A DNA stretch of 64,000 bases, from the NCBI GenBank assembly GCA_027533105.1, contig JAPZTW010000008.1:310001-374000 (forward strand). The letters run 5' to 3'. Below the pieces are notes generated by a model that was given only the letters and a program-made list of their open reading frames with translations, did no database searches and was not told where the DNA came from. Every line of letters begins with the position of its first letter. Position 1 is the first letter of the stretch. The stretch comes from Sphingomonadaceae bacterium (GTDB lineage Bacteria; Pseudomonadota; Alphaproteobacteria; Sphingomonadales; Sphingomonadaceae). The position numbers and the translations under genes were made by a program. Shown in pieces: positions 57,476 to 64,000 of this stretch.

Positions 57476-58299
57476 GCGACCAGGGCGATCCGCTGGCCCG
57501 CATCGCCGCCGCGCTCGAACGGCTGGCGGGTGGTGCCAGTACCGCGACAAACTGGGCCAATGGTCCGGCCTTTGTCTGGGGTCAGAGCGGCGCACGCCCC
57601 GCCCAACGCTTCACCGCCCCGGCGCTTGACCTGCTGCGAGGGATCGACGCCCAGAAAGCGGTGGTCAGCGGCAACGTGCAGCGCCTGGCGGCGGGCCATG
57701 CCGCACATGACATGCTGCTCTGGGGCGCGCGGGGCATGGGCAAGAGCGCGCTGATCCGCGCCAGCACGATTGCGGCGCAGACGACCAATCCAAACGCCCT
57801 GGCGCTGGTTCAGGTCGCGCCCGATGCCCTGTCCAGCTTGCCGACGCTGTTCGACCAGCTGGGTCGGGTGCAGCGCCGCTTCCTCGTCTATGTCGATGAC
57901 CTGGGCTTTGCCGAGGGCGACAGCGAAGGGCCGCGCGCGCTGCGCTCCTGGCTGGAAGGCGGGGTCGATGCCCGGCCGGCCAATGTCCGTCTGGCCGTAA
58001 CCGCCAATCGCCGCGCGATCGTGCCGCGTCATGCCAGCGAACAGGACGATCCGATCAACCCGCGCGACGCGGTGGACGACAAGCTCGCCCTGGCCGACCG
58101 GTTCGGCCTGTCCGTGGGCTTCCACGCCTGCAGCCAGGACGATTACCTGGCGATTGTCGGCGGCTATTGCGCCGACCTGGGGCTGGCGTTCGAGCAGGGC
58201 GAGGCACTGGAATGGGCCAAACGACGCGGCGCCCGCTCGGGCCGCGTCGCCTGGCAATTCGTTACCGAGCTGGCCGGTCGGGCCGGGCGCAGCCTCTGA
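57472..58299 (+). CDS. DUF815 family AAA-type ATPase
   Basis: A 275-residue protein with a P-loop GARGMGKSA at about residues 84-92, the Walker B stretch RFLVYVDDLGF and a sensor-like LAVTANRRAIVP. These are standard for DUF815, a bacterial ATPase family of unknown role. The start overlaps the acyl-CoA dehydrogenase gene. It converges on the sugar dehydrogenase gene. Confidence 0.86.
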   Translation: MSDQGDPLARIAAALERLAGGASTATNWANGPAFVWGQSGARPAQRFTAPALDLLRGIDAQKAVVSGNVQRLAAGHAAHDMLLWGARGMGKSALIRASTIAAQTTNPNALALVQVAPDALSSLPTLFDQLGRVQRRFLVYVDDLGFAEGDSEGPRALRSWLEGGVDARPANVRLAVTANRRAIVPRHASEQDDPINPRDAVDDKLALADRFGLSVGFHACSQDDYLAIVGGYCADLGLAFEQGEALEWAKRRGARSGRVAWQFVTELAGRAGRSL

Positions 58300-58322
58300 C
58301 CCGACGCCTTACTGCCCGCGCC

Positions 58323-59807
58323 CTATTGCTTTACCGCTGACACCGGCTGCCCGCCGCCGGTCTGCTTGATCCCGGCGCGGTATTCGGCCTCAAGCTTGGC
58401 GTCGAGCTGGCGCTGGGCCGGCATCCGCGCGGTTACCACCGGGCGCAGGGCCGGACCGGGCGCGGCACCGGGCGCCGACACGCGCCAGATGATCCCGGCG
58501 GTATCGTCGGTCACCAGCAGCGAGCCGGTCTTGTCGAAGCCAACCCAGGTCGGCCGGCCCCGCGTTTCGGCCTTGCCGGAAACGAACCCGGTCAGCACCG
58601 GCACCGGCTTGCCCAGCGGATTGCCGTTGGCATCGAAGGCCACGAAGACGACGTCATAGCCAACCAGCGGTTCGCGGTTCCAGGAACCGTGGCGGGCAAT
58701 AAAGGCCCCGTTGGTGAAGATCGAACCCATCCGCTCCCCGCCGCGCAGGAAGGCGAGGCCCAGCGGCGCGGTGTGCGAACCCAGGCCATATTCGGGCTTG
58801 CGGACGTAATCGTCGATGTAGATCGGCGCCGGCGCCGTCACCCGATCATCGTCGTACTTCTTCCAGTAGATCCACGGCCAGCCGTAATGCGCGCCAACCG
58901 GCACGTTGGTGAGGTAATCCGGCACGAGGTCGGGCCCCAGCATGTCGCGCTCGTTGACCGTCGTCCAGAGTTCGCCCGTAGAGGGGTTCCAGTCGAGCCC
59001 ATTGGCGTTGCGCAGCCCCTGCGCGAACAGGCGCTTGGCCCCGGTGGCAACATCGACTTCCCAGATCGCGGCGCGGCCTTCCTCGATTTCCATGCCCTTT
59101 TCGCCAATGTTCGAAGCCGAACCGACCGCAACGTACAGTTCGGTGCCATCGGCATTGAGCACCAGGTTGCGCATCCAGTGATTGCCACTGGCTGGCAGGT
59201 CGGTCAGCTTGGTCGGCGCAGCCGTGATGGCGGTTTCACCCAGCTGGTAGGGGAACCAGATCACGGCATCGTGATTCGCCACGAACAGCTTGCCATCGCG
59301 CCAGCCAAGGCCGGAGGGCGAGGCCAGGCCATTGCCCTGGCGCAGGACATGGCGCGATTCGGCCACGCCATCGCCATCGCCATCGCGCAGCAGGGTCAGC
59401 CGGTCGGGCGAACCCTTCTGCGCCCCGGCATCGCTCATCAGCAGCTTGGCGACCAGCGCCTCGAGCCCGCTGCCAAGGTTGCCCTTCGGTGCGTCGGCCT
59501 CTGCCACAATGACGTCGCCATTCGGCAGGGTCAGGATCACGCGGGGATGATCGAGCCCTTCGGCGAAACGGTTGACCTTCAGCCCTTCCGGCGCAGTCGG
59601 CGCCTCGCCCGCGGCCCAGCCGACCGGCTTGGCAATGCGGATCGAGGGGAACCGCTCGACATCCGGCTCGACGATCAGCGGATCCTTGCCCGACAGCTCG
59701 TCAGCCGTGTGCTTGGCCGGGGTCGGCCGGGTGAGGACATAACCGAGGCCCGCGAGGACCACGAGGACGACAAGGCTGCCGATCAGCCATTTGCGAAGTC
59801 TGGACAT
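58323..59807 (-). CDS. PQQ-type sugar dehydrogenase (sorbosone/glucose dehydrogenase fold), membrane-anchored
   Basis: A 494-residue protein with a hydrophobic N-terminal segment at about residues 7-25 that anchors it or exports it. The rest is a six-bladed beta propeller: HPRVILTLPNGDVIVAE, SGLGWRDGKLFVANHD, NANGLDWNPSTGELWTTVNE and HGSWNREP are the usual blocks. It likely oxidises a sugar or sugar aldehyde in the periplasm with PQQ; no PQQ synthesis genes are in the window. Confidence 0.83.
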   Translation of the reverse strand: MSRLRKWLIGSLVVLVVLAGLGYVLTRPTPAKHTADELSGKDPLIVEPDVERFPSIRIAKPVGWAAGEAPTAPEGLKVNRFAEGLDHPRVILTLPNGDVIVAEADAPKGNLGSGLEALVAKLLMSDAGAQKGSPDRLTLLRDGDGDGVAESRHVLRQGNGLASPSGLGWRDGKLFVANHDAVIWFPYQLGETAITAAPTKLTDLPASGNHWMRNLVLNADGTELYVAVGSASNIGEKGMEIEEGRAAIWEVDVATGAKRLFAQGLRNANGLDWNPSTGELWTTVNERDMLGPDLVPDYLTNVPVGAHYGWPWIYWKKYDDDRVTAPAPIYIDDYVRKPEYGLGSHTAPLGLAFLRGGERMGSIFTNGAFIARHGSWNREPLVGYDVVFVAFDANGNPLGKPVPVLTGFVSGKAETRGRPTWVGFDKTGSLLVTDDTAGIIWRVSAPGAAPGPALRPVVTARMPAQRQLDAKLEAEYRAGIKQTGGGQPVSAVKQ

Positions 59808-59869
59808 GATTGCACTGATAAGCGCGCAGGGGCTGGGCGACAATGGACCTTTCGCCTATCAGGCCGCGC

Positions 59870-60352
59870 ATGTTCGCCTTCACCCCCGATCCCGCCCAGC
59901 CCAAGCCCGCCTTCTATGCCGACCTGATCGAGGCGGCCCGGGCGCTGGTTCACGACGAACCCGACCCGGTCGCCAACATGGCCAACCTTTCGGCGCTGAT
60001 CTGGCAGTTCCTGCCCCGGCTCAACTGGGCCGGATTCTATCGCACGGTCGATGGCGGCCTGGTGCTGGGGCCGTTCCAGGGCAAGCCAGCCTGCATCCGC
60101 ATTGCCGCCGGGCAAGGCGTCTGCGGCACGGCACTCGCCAGCGGTGAAACCCAGCTGGTGCCCGATGTCCACGCCTTCCCCGGCCACATTGCCTGCGATG
60201 CCGATAGCCGCTCGGAACTGGTCGTGCCGGTCTGGCGCGATGGCCAGGTGATTGCGGTGATCGATCTCGACAGCCCCGAACCAGCCCGCTTCGATGCAGA
60301 AGATGCCCAGGGTATCGAGGCGCTGGCTGCGGCGATCGCCGCTTCGATCTAA
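59870..60352 (+). CDS. msrC: Free methionine (R)-sulfoxide reductase
   Basis: A 160-residue GAF-domain enzyme that repairs free methionine-R-sulfoxide. The three redox Cys are C75, C85 and C109; the spacing (10 and 24) is the same as in the E. coli enzyme (84, 94, 118). NWAGFYR, LGPFQGKPAC and the C-terminal VIAVIDLDSPE complete the family picture. ATG 59870 is preferred; an ATG at 59843 adds nine residues. Confidence 0.92.
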   Translation: MFAFTPDPAQPKPAFYADLIEAARALVHDEPDPVANMANLSALIWQFLPRLNWAGFYRTVDGGLVLGPFQGKPACIRIAAGQGVCGTALASGETQLVPDVHAFPGHIACDADSRSELVVPVWRDGQVIAVIDLDSPEPARFDAEDAQGIEALAAAIAASI

Positions 60353-60388
60353 CCCCCGCCAGCCTGCTCCGAAACGGGACAGGGCGAG

Positions 60389-60408
60389 TCTCTCCGGCAG
60401 GAGAGGCT
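60389..60408 (+). terminator. Hairpin after msrC
   Basis: TCTCTCC-GGCA-GGAGAGG forms a stem of at least 6 perfect pairs plus a wobble, about 37 bases after the msrC stop. The following CTTGGTTTC has few T, so termination is possible but not sure. Confidence 0.4.
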
Positions 60409-60447
60409 TGGTTTCATGCGCCTGACGATGGTAACTTACAGGTTAAC

Positions 60448-60465
60448 GCCGGGACTCGCCCCGGC
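60448..60465 (+). repeat. Inverted repeat ahead of the glycine-zipper gene
   Basis: GCCGGG, spacer ACTCGC, CCCGGC, 22 bases before the ATG at 60488. It may form a leader hairpin just before the GGGGGA ribosome site. Confidence 0.3.
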
Positions 60466-60487
60466 AGCCATCGGGGGACAACCCAAC

Positions 60488-61282
60488 ATGCCGCAGACCA
60501 GGATCCTGCCCACCGCGCTGCTCGGCAGCCTTGCCGCCAGCCTCGTTACGCTGGCCAGTCCAGCCGTGGCGGCAGGGCAAGCTGCGACCGATGCCGAAGG
60601 CCGGGTGTTCGGCAATGCGCCTTATGATCCGCGCGCTGATTGGAAGCCGGCCCCGCAGCAACAGCCGACCCTGCCTCCGATCCCCTCGGTAGACCAGACC
60701 GGCTTGTCGGCGATGGCCCAGGCGGAGCAGCAGCGAATCGCCTGGGAAGAAGCCAAGGCCGACTGGCTGGCCGAATGCCGCACCCGCGTTGGCCGCAAGG
60801 GCCGGACCACCGGGACGATCGTTGGCGGACTGGTTGGCGGCGTCGCGGGCAGCGCGATCGCGGGCAGCGGCAACCGCGTGGTCGGAGCGATTGCCGGGGG
60901 CACGCTGGGGGCGGTCGCCGGATCGGCGATCGGCAATGCTTCAGACAAGCGCCGCGCGCGCGACTACTGCGAAAGCTACCTCGATGATTACCTCGCCCGC
61001 CAGCAGTCGGGTTATGGCCCAGTCGGATACGGCCCAGTCGGATACGGCCCGGCTGGACTTGGCTATACCGCACCCGGCTATGCCTATGGCTATACGATGC
61101 AGCCGGTGATGACGGCCGGGCCGATGACCATGGTTCCGATTGCGGCTCCGGCGGCCCCGAAGCAGGATTGCAAGGAAACCACGGTGATCGAGGAGTGGGT
61201 GACCGTTTCCCACCCCAAGCGCCGGATCATTCATGACAAGCGGGTGCGGATCGTGCCGGACAAGCGCGTCCGCACCAAGTAA
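60488..61282 (+). CDS. Exported glycine-zipper protein, unknown function
   Basis: A 264-residue protein from ATG 60488. It has a signal peptide (cut near AVAAG), then a Pro-rich stretch and a helix with one Cys. A glycine-zipper pair follows (about 118-158: GTIVGGLVGGVAGSAIAG and VGAIAGGTLGAVAGSAIG), likely membrane-inserting. After it comes a Tyr/Gly/Pro-rich part with three tandem GYGPV-like units. A basic tail with repeated KRVR ends the protein. Such zippers occur in outer-membrane proteins of the Rick_17kDa type. I cannot assign a role. Confidence 0.75.
   Translation: MPQTRILPTALLGSLAASLVTLASPAVAAGQAATDAEGRVFGNAPYDPRADWKPAPQQQPTLPPIPSVDQTGLSAMAQAEQQRIAWEEAKADWLAECRTRVGRKGRTTGTIVGGLVGGVAGSAIAGSGNRVVGAIAGGTLGAVAGSAIGNASDKRRARDYCESYLDDYLARQQSGYGPVGYGPVGYGPAGLGYTAPGYAYGYTMQPVMTAGPMTMVPIAAPAAPKQDCKETTVIEEWVTVSHPKRRIIHDKRVRIVPDKRVRTK
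61010..61054 (+). repeat. Three tandem 15-base units encoding GYGPV/A
   Basis: GGTTATGGCCCAGTC, GGATACGGCCCAGTC and GGATACGGCCCGGCT follow each other in frame inside the glycine-zipper gene. Copy number could vary between strains by slippage. Confidence 0.7.
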
Positions 61283-61308
61283 GCTTCGACCCAGGCTGAC
61301 AATAAAAG

Positions 61309-61340
61309 AAGGGCGGGAGGCCAACCGGCTTCCCGCCCTT
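61309..61340. terminator. Bidirectional terminator between the glycine-zipper and acyl-CoA dehydrogenase genes
   Basis: AAGGGCGGGA (61309-61318) pairs with TCCCGCCCTT (61331-61340). On the plus strand TTTCC follows; on the minus strand CTTTTATTG follows. It lies between two convergent genes and should end both. Confidence 0.8.
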
Positions 61341-61362
61341 TCCTGTGCCAGTGGTCGGCGGA

Positions 61363-62517
61363 TCAGAGCTTGCGCCCGATCAGCTCCTTCATGATTTCGT
61401 TGGTGCCGCCGAAGATCCGGGTGACACGTGCGCCGCGCCACATCCGGGCAATCGGGTACTCGTTCATGTAACCGGCCCCGCCGAACAGCTGCAGGCACTT
61501 GTCCATCACTTCCCACTGCAGCTCGGTGTGCCACAGCTTGGCCGCCGCGCCCTCTTCCGGGGTCAGCTCCTTGCGAAGATGGCGGGCCAGCGCCCAGTCG
61601 AGGTGCGCCCAGCCAACCTGCAGCTTGGTCTTGAGATCGGCCAGCACGAAGCGGCTGTTCTGGAAATCGAGGATCGGCTTGCCGAAAGCCTTGCGATCGC
61701 GGGTATATTCCACCGTCATGTCGAAGGCGCGCTGGGCACCGGCCTGGGCCGAAACCGCGATCGACAGGCGTTCCTGCGGCAGTTCGCTCATCAGGTAGAT
61801 GAAGCCCATCCCTTCCTGCCCGAGGCAGTTGGTGATCGGCACGCGCACGTCCTCGAAGAACAGTTCCGAGGTATCGGCCTCGTCCTGGCCGATCTTGTCG
61901 AGATTGCGACCACGCTTGAAGCCTTCGCGATCCGCCTCGACCAGCACGATCGACACGCCCTTGTAGGCCGGCTGAATCTCGGTGTCGGTCTTGCAGCAGA
62001 CCAGGATCAGGTCGGCATTCTGGCCATTGGTGATATAGGTCTTCGACCCATTGATCACATAATGGTTGCCGTCCTTCTTCGCCGTGGTGCGCATGCCCTG
62101 CAGGTCCGAACCGGTGCCCGGCTCGGTCATGGCGATGGCGGTGATCACCTCGCCCGAGACCAGTTTGGGCAGCCAGTGGCGCTTCTGCTCTTCCGAGCCA
62201 TAGTTGACGATATAGCTGACGACGATGTCCGACTGCAGCGAGAAGCCGGTGGTCACCCCGCCATGATAGGCCGCCTCTTCGTCAACGATCGCGTTGTAGC
62301 CGAAATCGAGGCCGAGACCGCCGTACTCCTCGGGCACGGTCGGGCACAGCAGGCCCAGTTCGCCCGCCTTGGGCCAGATCGACTTGGGGACGATGCCGTC
62401 CTCGGCCCATTTCGCGCCGTGGGGCGCCACCTCTTCCTGCATGAAGCGGCGCACGGTCTGGCGGAAGGCTTCGTGGTCTTCGGTGTAGGCGGTGCGGGCG
62501 AGCGAATCGAGCGACAT
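61363..62517 (-). CDS. Acyl-CoA dehydrogenase
   Basis: A 384-residue flavoprotein of normal length. It has the family blocks TAIAMTEPGTGSDLQGMRT, ERLSIAVSAQAGAQRAFD, DRKAFGKPI and LFGGAGYMNEYPI. The C-terminal RIFGGTNEIMKELI shows the Glu at the position used by long-chain and isovaleryl-type enzymes or the equivalent of FadE group members. The exact acyl substrate is unknown. A 16-base palindrome lies about 87-102 bases upstream of the start. Confidence 0.93.
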   Translation of the reverse strand: MSLDSLARTAYTEDHEAFRQTVRRFMQEEVAPHGAKWAEDGIVPKSIWPKAGELGLLCPTVPEEYGGLGLDFGYNAIVDEEAAYHGGVTTGFSLQSDIVVSYIVNYGSEEQKRHWLPKLVSGEVITAIAMTEPGTGSDLQGMRTTAKKDGNHYVINGSKTYITNGQNADLILVCCKTDTEIQPAYKGVSIVLVEADREGFKRGRNLDKIGQDEADTSELFFEDVRVPITNCLGQEGMGFIYLMSELPQERLSIAVSAQAGAQRAFDMTVEYTRDRKAFGKPILDFQNSRFVLADLKTKLQVGWAHLDWALARHLRKELTPEEGAAAKLWHTELQWEVMDKCLQLFGGAGYMNEYPIARMWRGARVTRIFGGTNEIMKELIGRKL

Positions 62518-62603
62518 GGCAATTCCTTTGGCTAGGTTGGCCCTTTGGCAAGGCGTGATTGCCCCAAATCTTGACGCTGCCCCGCGCCTCGGTCAACCGG
62601 ATT

Positions 62604-62619
62604 TTAATCGCGCGATTAA
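62604..62619. promoter_or_regulatory. Perfect 16-base palindrome upstream of the acyl-CoA dehydrogenase gene
   Basis: TTAATCGCGCGATTAA is identical to its reverse complement. It contains the TAA stop codon of the partial outer-membrane-type gene (62616-62618) and lies 87-102 bases before the dehydrogenase ATG. The size and symmetry suit a TetR/FadR-type operator, but no regulator gene is in the window. Confidence 0.45.
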
Positions 62620-64000
62620 GGAGCCGCAGCGACCTGGGCCACAGCCAGCGCCTGCAGGCGGATCCGTCCCAACCGCAGCGAGGGATTGGCCCGGTCGATC
62701 CGCAGCGCCTGGCCCAGATCCGCGCGCACGCCCAGCGTCGCCGCGCTGGCTGCGCCCAGCCGCAGGCGATAGTCGCCATAAGGCACGGCATCGAACAGCA
62801 CATAGCCGTCGAAATCGCTCGCCACCTGGCGCACCACCCGGCCGGCCGGATCGGTCAGTTCGACCGTGACCCCTTCGCGCGGCTCGCCATCGGGGCCCAG
62901 CAGGATCGCCTCGACCTCGCCAGTCGGAGCCAGCGGCAGGCTGATCTTCGCCGCAACGCCGGGGCGCGGCACGACCACGACGCCCGGGCCCTTGGGCTGG
63001 AGCAGCGGATCGGCCAGGCTGCCGGCGTCGATCGAGACCAGCACCGGCACATAGGGGGCGAGGCCATCGATCACGGCCCGGCCGGCCTGGTTGGTCGGCG
63101 CCTCGGAATGGCGGAAGCCGGCTTCGACCGAAACGCCCTCGACCACACTTTCATGGGCCTGGCGATAGCCATCGCCATTGTCGTCGCGGAATACCTCGAT
63201 CGCCGCCTGGCCGCTTTCGGCAAGGCGCTGGCGCGACATCCGCCAGCCGCCATCGACCGGGTCGGGGCCAAAGCTGAAGCCCAGCGTCAGCCCGACCGAC
63301 AGCCGGCCGCGATTGTCGGCCCGGCCTTCGGCGCGCAGGGCAAAGCGATCGAACTGGCGAACCCAGCCCAGCGCGTATTCGTGCCGCTTCGCACGGGTAT
63401 CGTGCTCATAGCCCAGCCGCAGGGTGGAGGACTTGCCAAGACCCGTTTCCGCCACGACCTGGGTGTTCTCCAGTCCGTGCTCGCTGCCGCTCAGCGCAAA
63501 GCGGGCACTGCCGCGCAGCCGCACCGGGCCGACCGCGGTGTTGCCGATCAGCGTCAGGCGCGAACCGAGGTCGCTGGCGGCCGAAGCCCAGCCCGGCCCG
63601 GTGGCCGTGCGGTGGGAGAGTTCAGCGGTCAGCGTGGTGCGGCGCAGCTGGACCGAGCCGCGCATTAACCATTCGGTAACCTTTGCCCCCTGGCGCGTGG
63701 CATAGTGCCGCACCCCGGCTTCGACCGGCAGACGCCAGGAACCCAGCTTCAGCCCGGTACCCAGGCGCAGGCTGTATTCGCGCCGCTGCTGGGCATCGAC
63801 CAGTTCGCTGTCAAACTCGCCATCGATCCACAGGACCTGCGCATCGTAGCGCAGCCCGCCCAGCCGACCGAGCGCCTGGGCGCGCAGGGCCCGGCCCGCG
63901 CCGAACTGCTGGGCGCCGGCCACTTCGAGCAGCATCCGGCCGAGCGAGCGCCGCAGCGTCGCTTCGGCATAATGGCGGCGTTGTCCGGCCAGCATCAGGC
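62616..64000 (-). CDS. Large outer-membrane/surface protein, C-terminal part (partial)
   Basis: The frame is open to the right edge, so the N-terminal part is missing. The visible 461 residues begin with a beta-strand-rich part of alternating polar and aromatic residues (about 230 residues) that looks like an outer-membrane barrel. Then comes a Ca-binding-like loop FRDDNGDGYRQAHE with a domain of SdrD/prealbumin type, and two more carboxypeptidase-regulatory-like repeats (EPREGVTVELTDPAGRVVRQ, FDGYVLFDAVPYGDYRLRL). It may resemble fimbrial-usher-like or surface-assembly proteins. Function is unresolved. Confidence 0.7.
   Translation of the reverse strand, partial: LMLAGQRRHYAEATLRRSLGRMLLEVAGAQQFGAGRALRAQALGRLGGLRYDAQVLWIDGEFDSELVDAQQRREYSLRLGTGLKLGSWRLPVEAGVRHYATRQGAKVTEWLMRGSVQLRRTTLTAELSHRTATGPGWASAASDLGSRLTLIGNTAVGPVRLRGSARFALSGSEHGLENTQVVAETGLGKSSTLRLGYEHDTRAKRHEYALGWVRQFDRFALRAEGRADNRGRLSVGLTLGFSFGPDPVDGGWRMSRQRLAESGQAAIEVFRDDNGDGYRQAHESVVEGVSVEAGFRHSEAPTNQAGRAVIDGLAPYVPVLVSIDAGSLADPLLQPKGPGVVVVPRPGVAAKISLPLAPTGEVEAILLGPDGEPREGVTVELTDPAGRVVRQVASDFDGYVLFDAVPYGDYRLRLGAASAATLGVRADLGQALRIDRANPSLRLGRIRLQALAVAQVAAAP

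Noticed and set aside
61010..61054. CRISPR-like repeat
   Set aside because: The units are directly adjacent, in frame and have no spacers; they encode a short peptide repeat.

Overview
The window is GC-rich chromosomal DNA (about two thirds G+C by eye) and almost fully coding. It most likely comes from an alphaproteobacterium, probably a sphingomonad. This is inferred from the gene set: bactofilin beside an M23 endopeptidase, a DUF1013/TrcR regulator, Coq7, CarD beside a 7Fe ferredoxin, a gene order of proA-nadD-rsfS-rlmH-envC-ctpA-dsbB-coq7, and GANTC sites in a promoter. I see no rRNA, tRNA, CRISPR array, insertion sequence or phage gene. No stretch longer than 300 bases lacks a gene; the longest gap (52985-53279) is the leader of carD.

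Region 1, 1-24119, makes surface polysaccharide. A GDP-sugar block (manA, manC, gmd, fcl) leads to GDP-mannose and GDP-L-fucose. It is interrupted by housekeeping genes (pdxH, cbpA, yihY-type, fabI). A CDP-sugar block follows: glucose-1-phosphate cytidylyltransferase and CDP-glucose 4,6-dehydratase. A tight minus-strand operon then carries Wza-like and Wzz-like export proteins, a GtrB-like glycosyltransferase, a DUF2029-type membrane protein, an NDP-sugar epimerase/reductase, a thiamine-diphosphate enzyme, GtrA, a methyltransferase and a HAD phosphatase. An HpcH/HpaI aldolase lies just upstream of it. The CDP-sugar enzymes plus a ThDP enzyme, with no E1 3-dehydrase in sight, suggest a branched or chain-extended deoxysugar. 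This is the least explained system in the window.

Region 2, 24335-43398, is mostly housekeeping and envelope. It holds nadE, then the minus-strand run from proA down to coq7, which covers NAD synthesis, ribosome silencing and methylation, murein hydrolase activation, processing protease, disulfide formation and ubiquinone synthesis. Next come a divergently transcribed LmdC-like M23 protein and bactofilin, a FadD-type acyl-CoA ligase, a TrcR-like regulator, a quinone oxidoreductase and clpA. A truncated hemoglobin and small membrane or unknown genes follow.

Region 3, 43417-64000, holds a minus-strand operon (M23 protein, hemB, GNAT, membrane-bound spermidine-synthase-like protein, gamma carbonic anhydrase, DUF167) and a plus-strand group (SUV3-like helicase, S4 protein, ferredoxin, carD, GIN-domain lipoprotein). 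After these lie an L-threonylcarbamoyladenylate synthase gene, two acyl-CoA dehydrogenases, a DUF815 ATPase, a PQQ-type sugar dehydrogenase, free methionine sulfoxide reductase and a large partial outer-membrane-type protein at the right edge.

Several start regions carry inverted repeats that would hide the ribosome binding site or start codon (cbpA, fadD, the DUF1993 gene, and possibly trcR). Five GANTC sites crowd the proA/lmdC divergent promoter region. gmd seems to have lost its normal stop codon, and nadD has no ATG, GTG or TTG start ahead of its conserved N-terminus.
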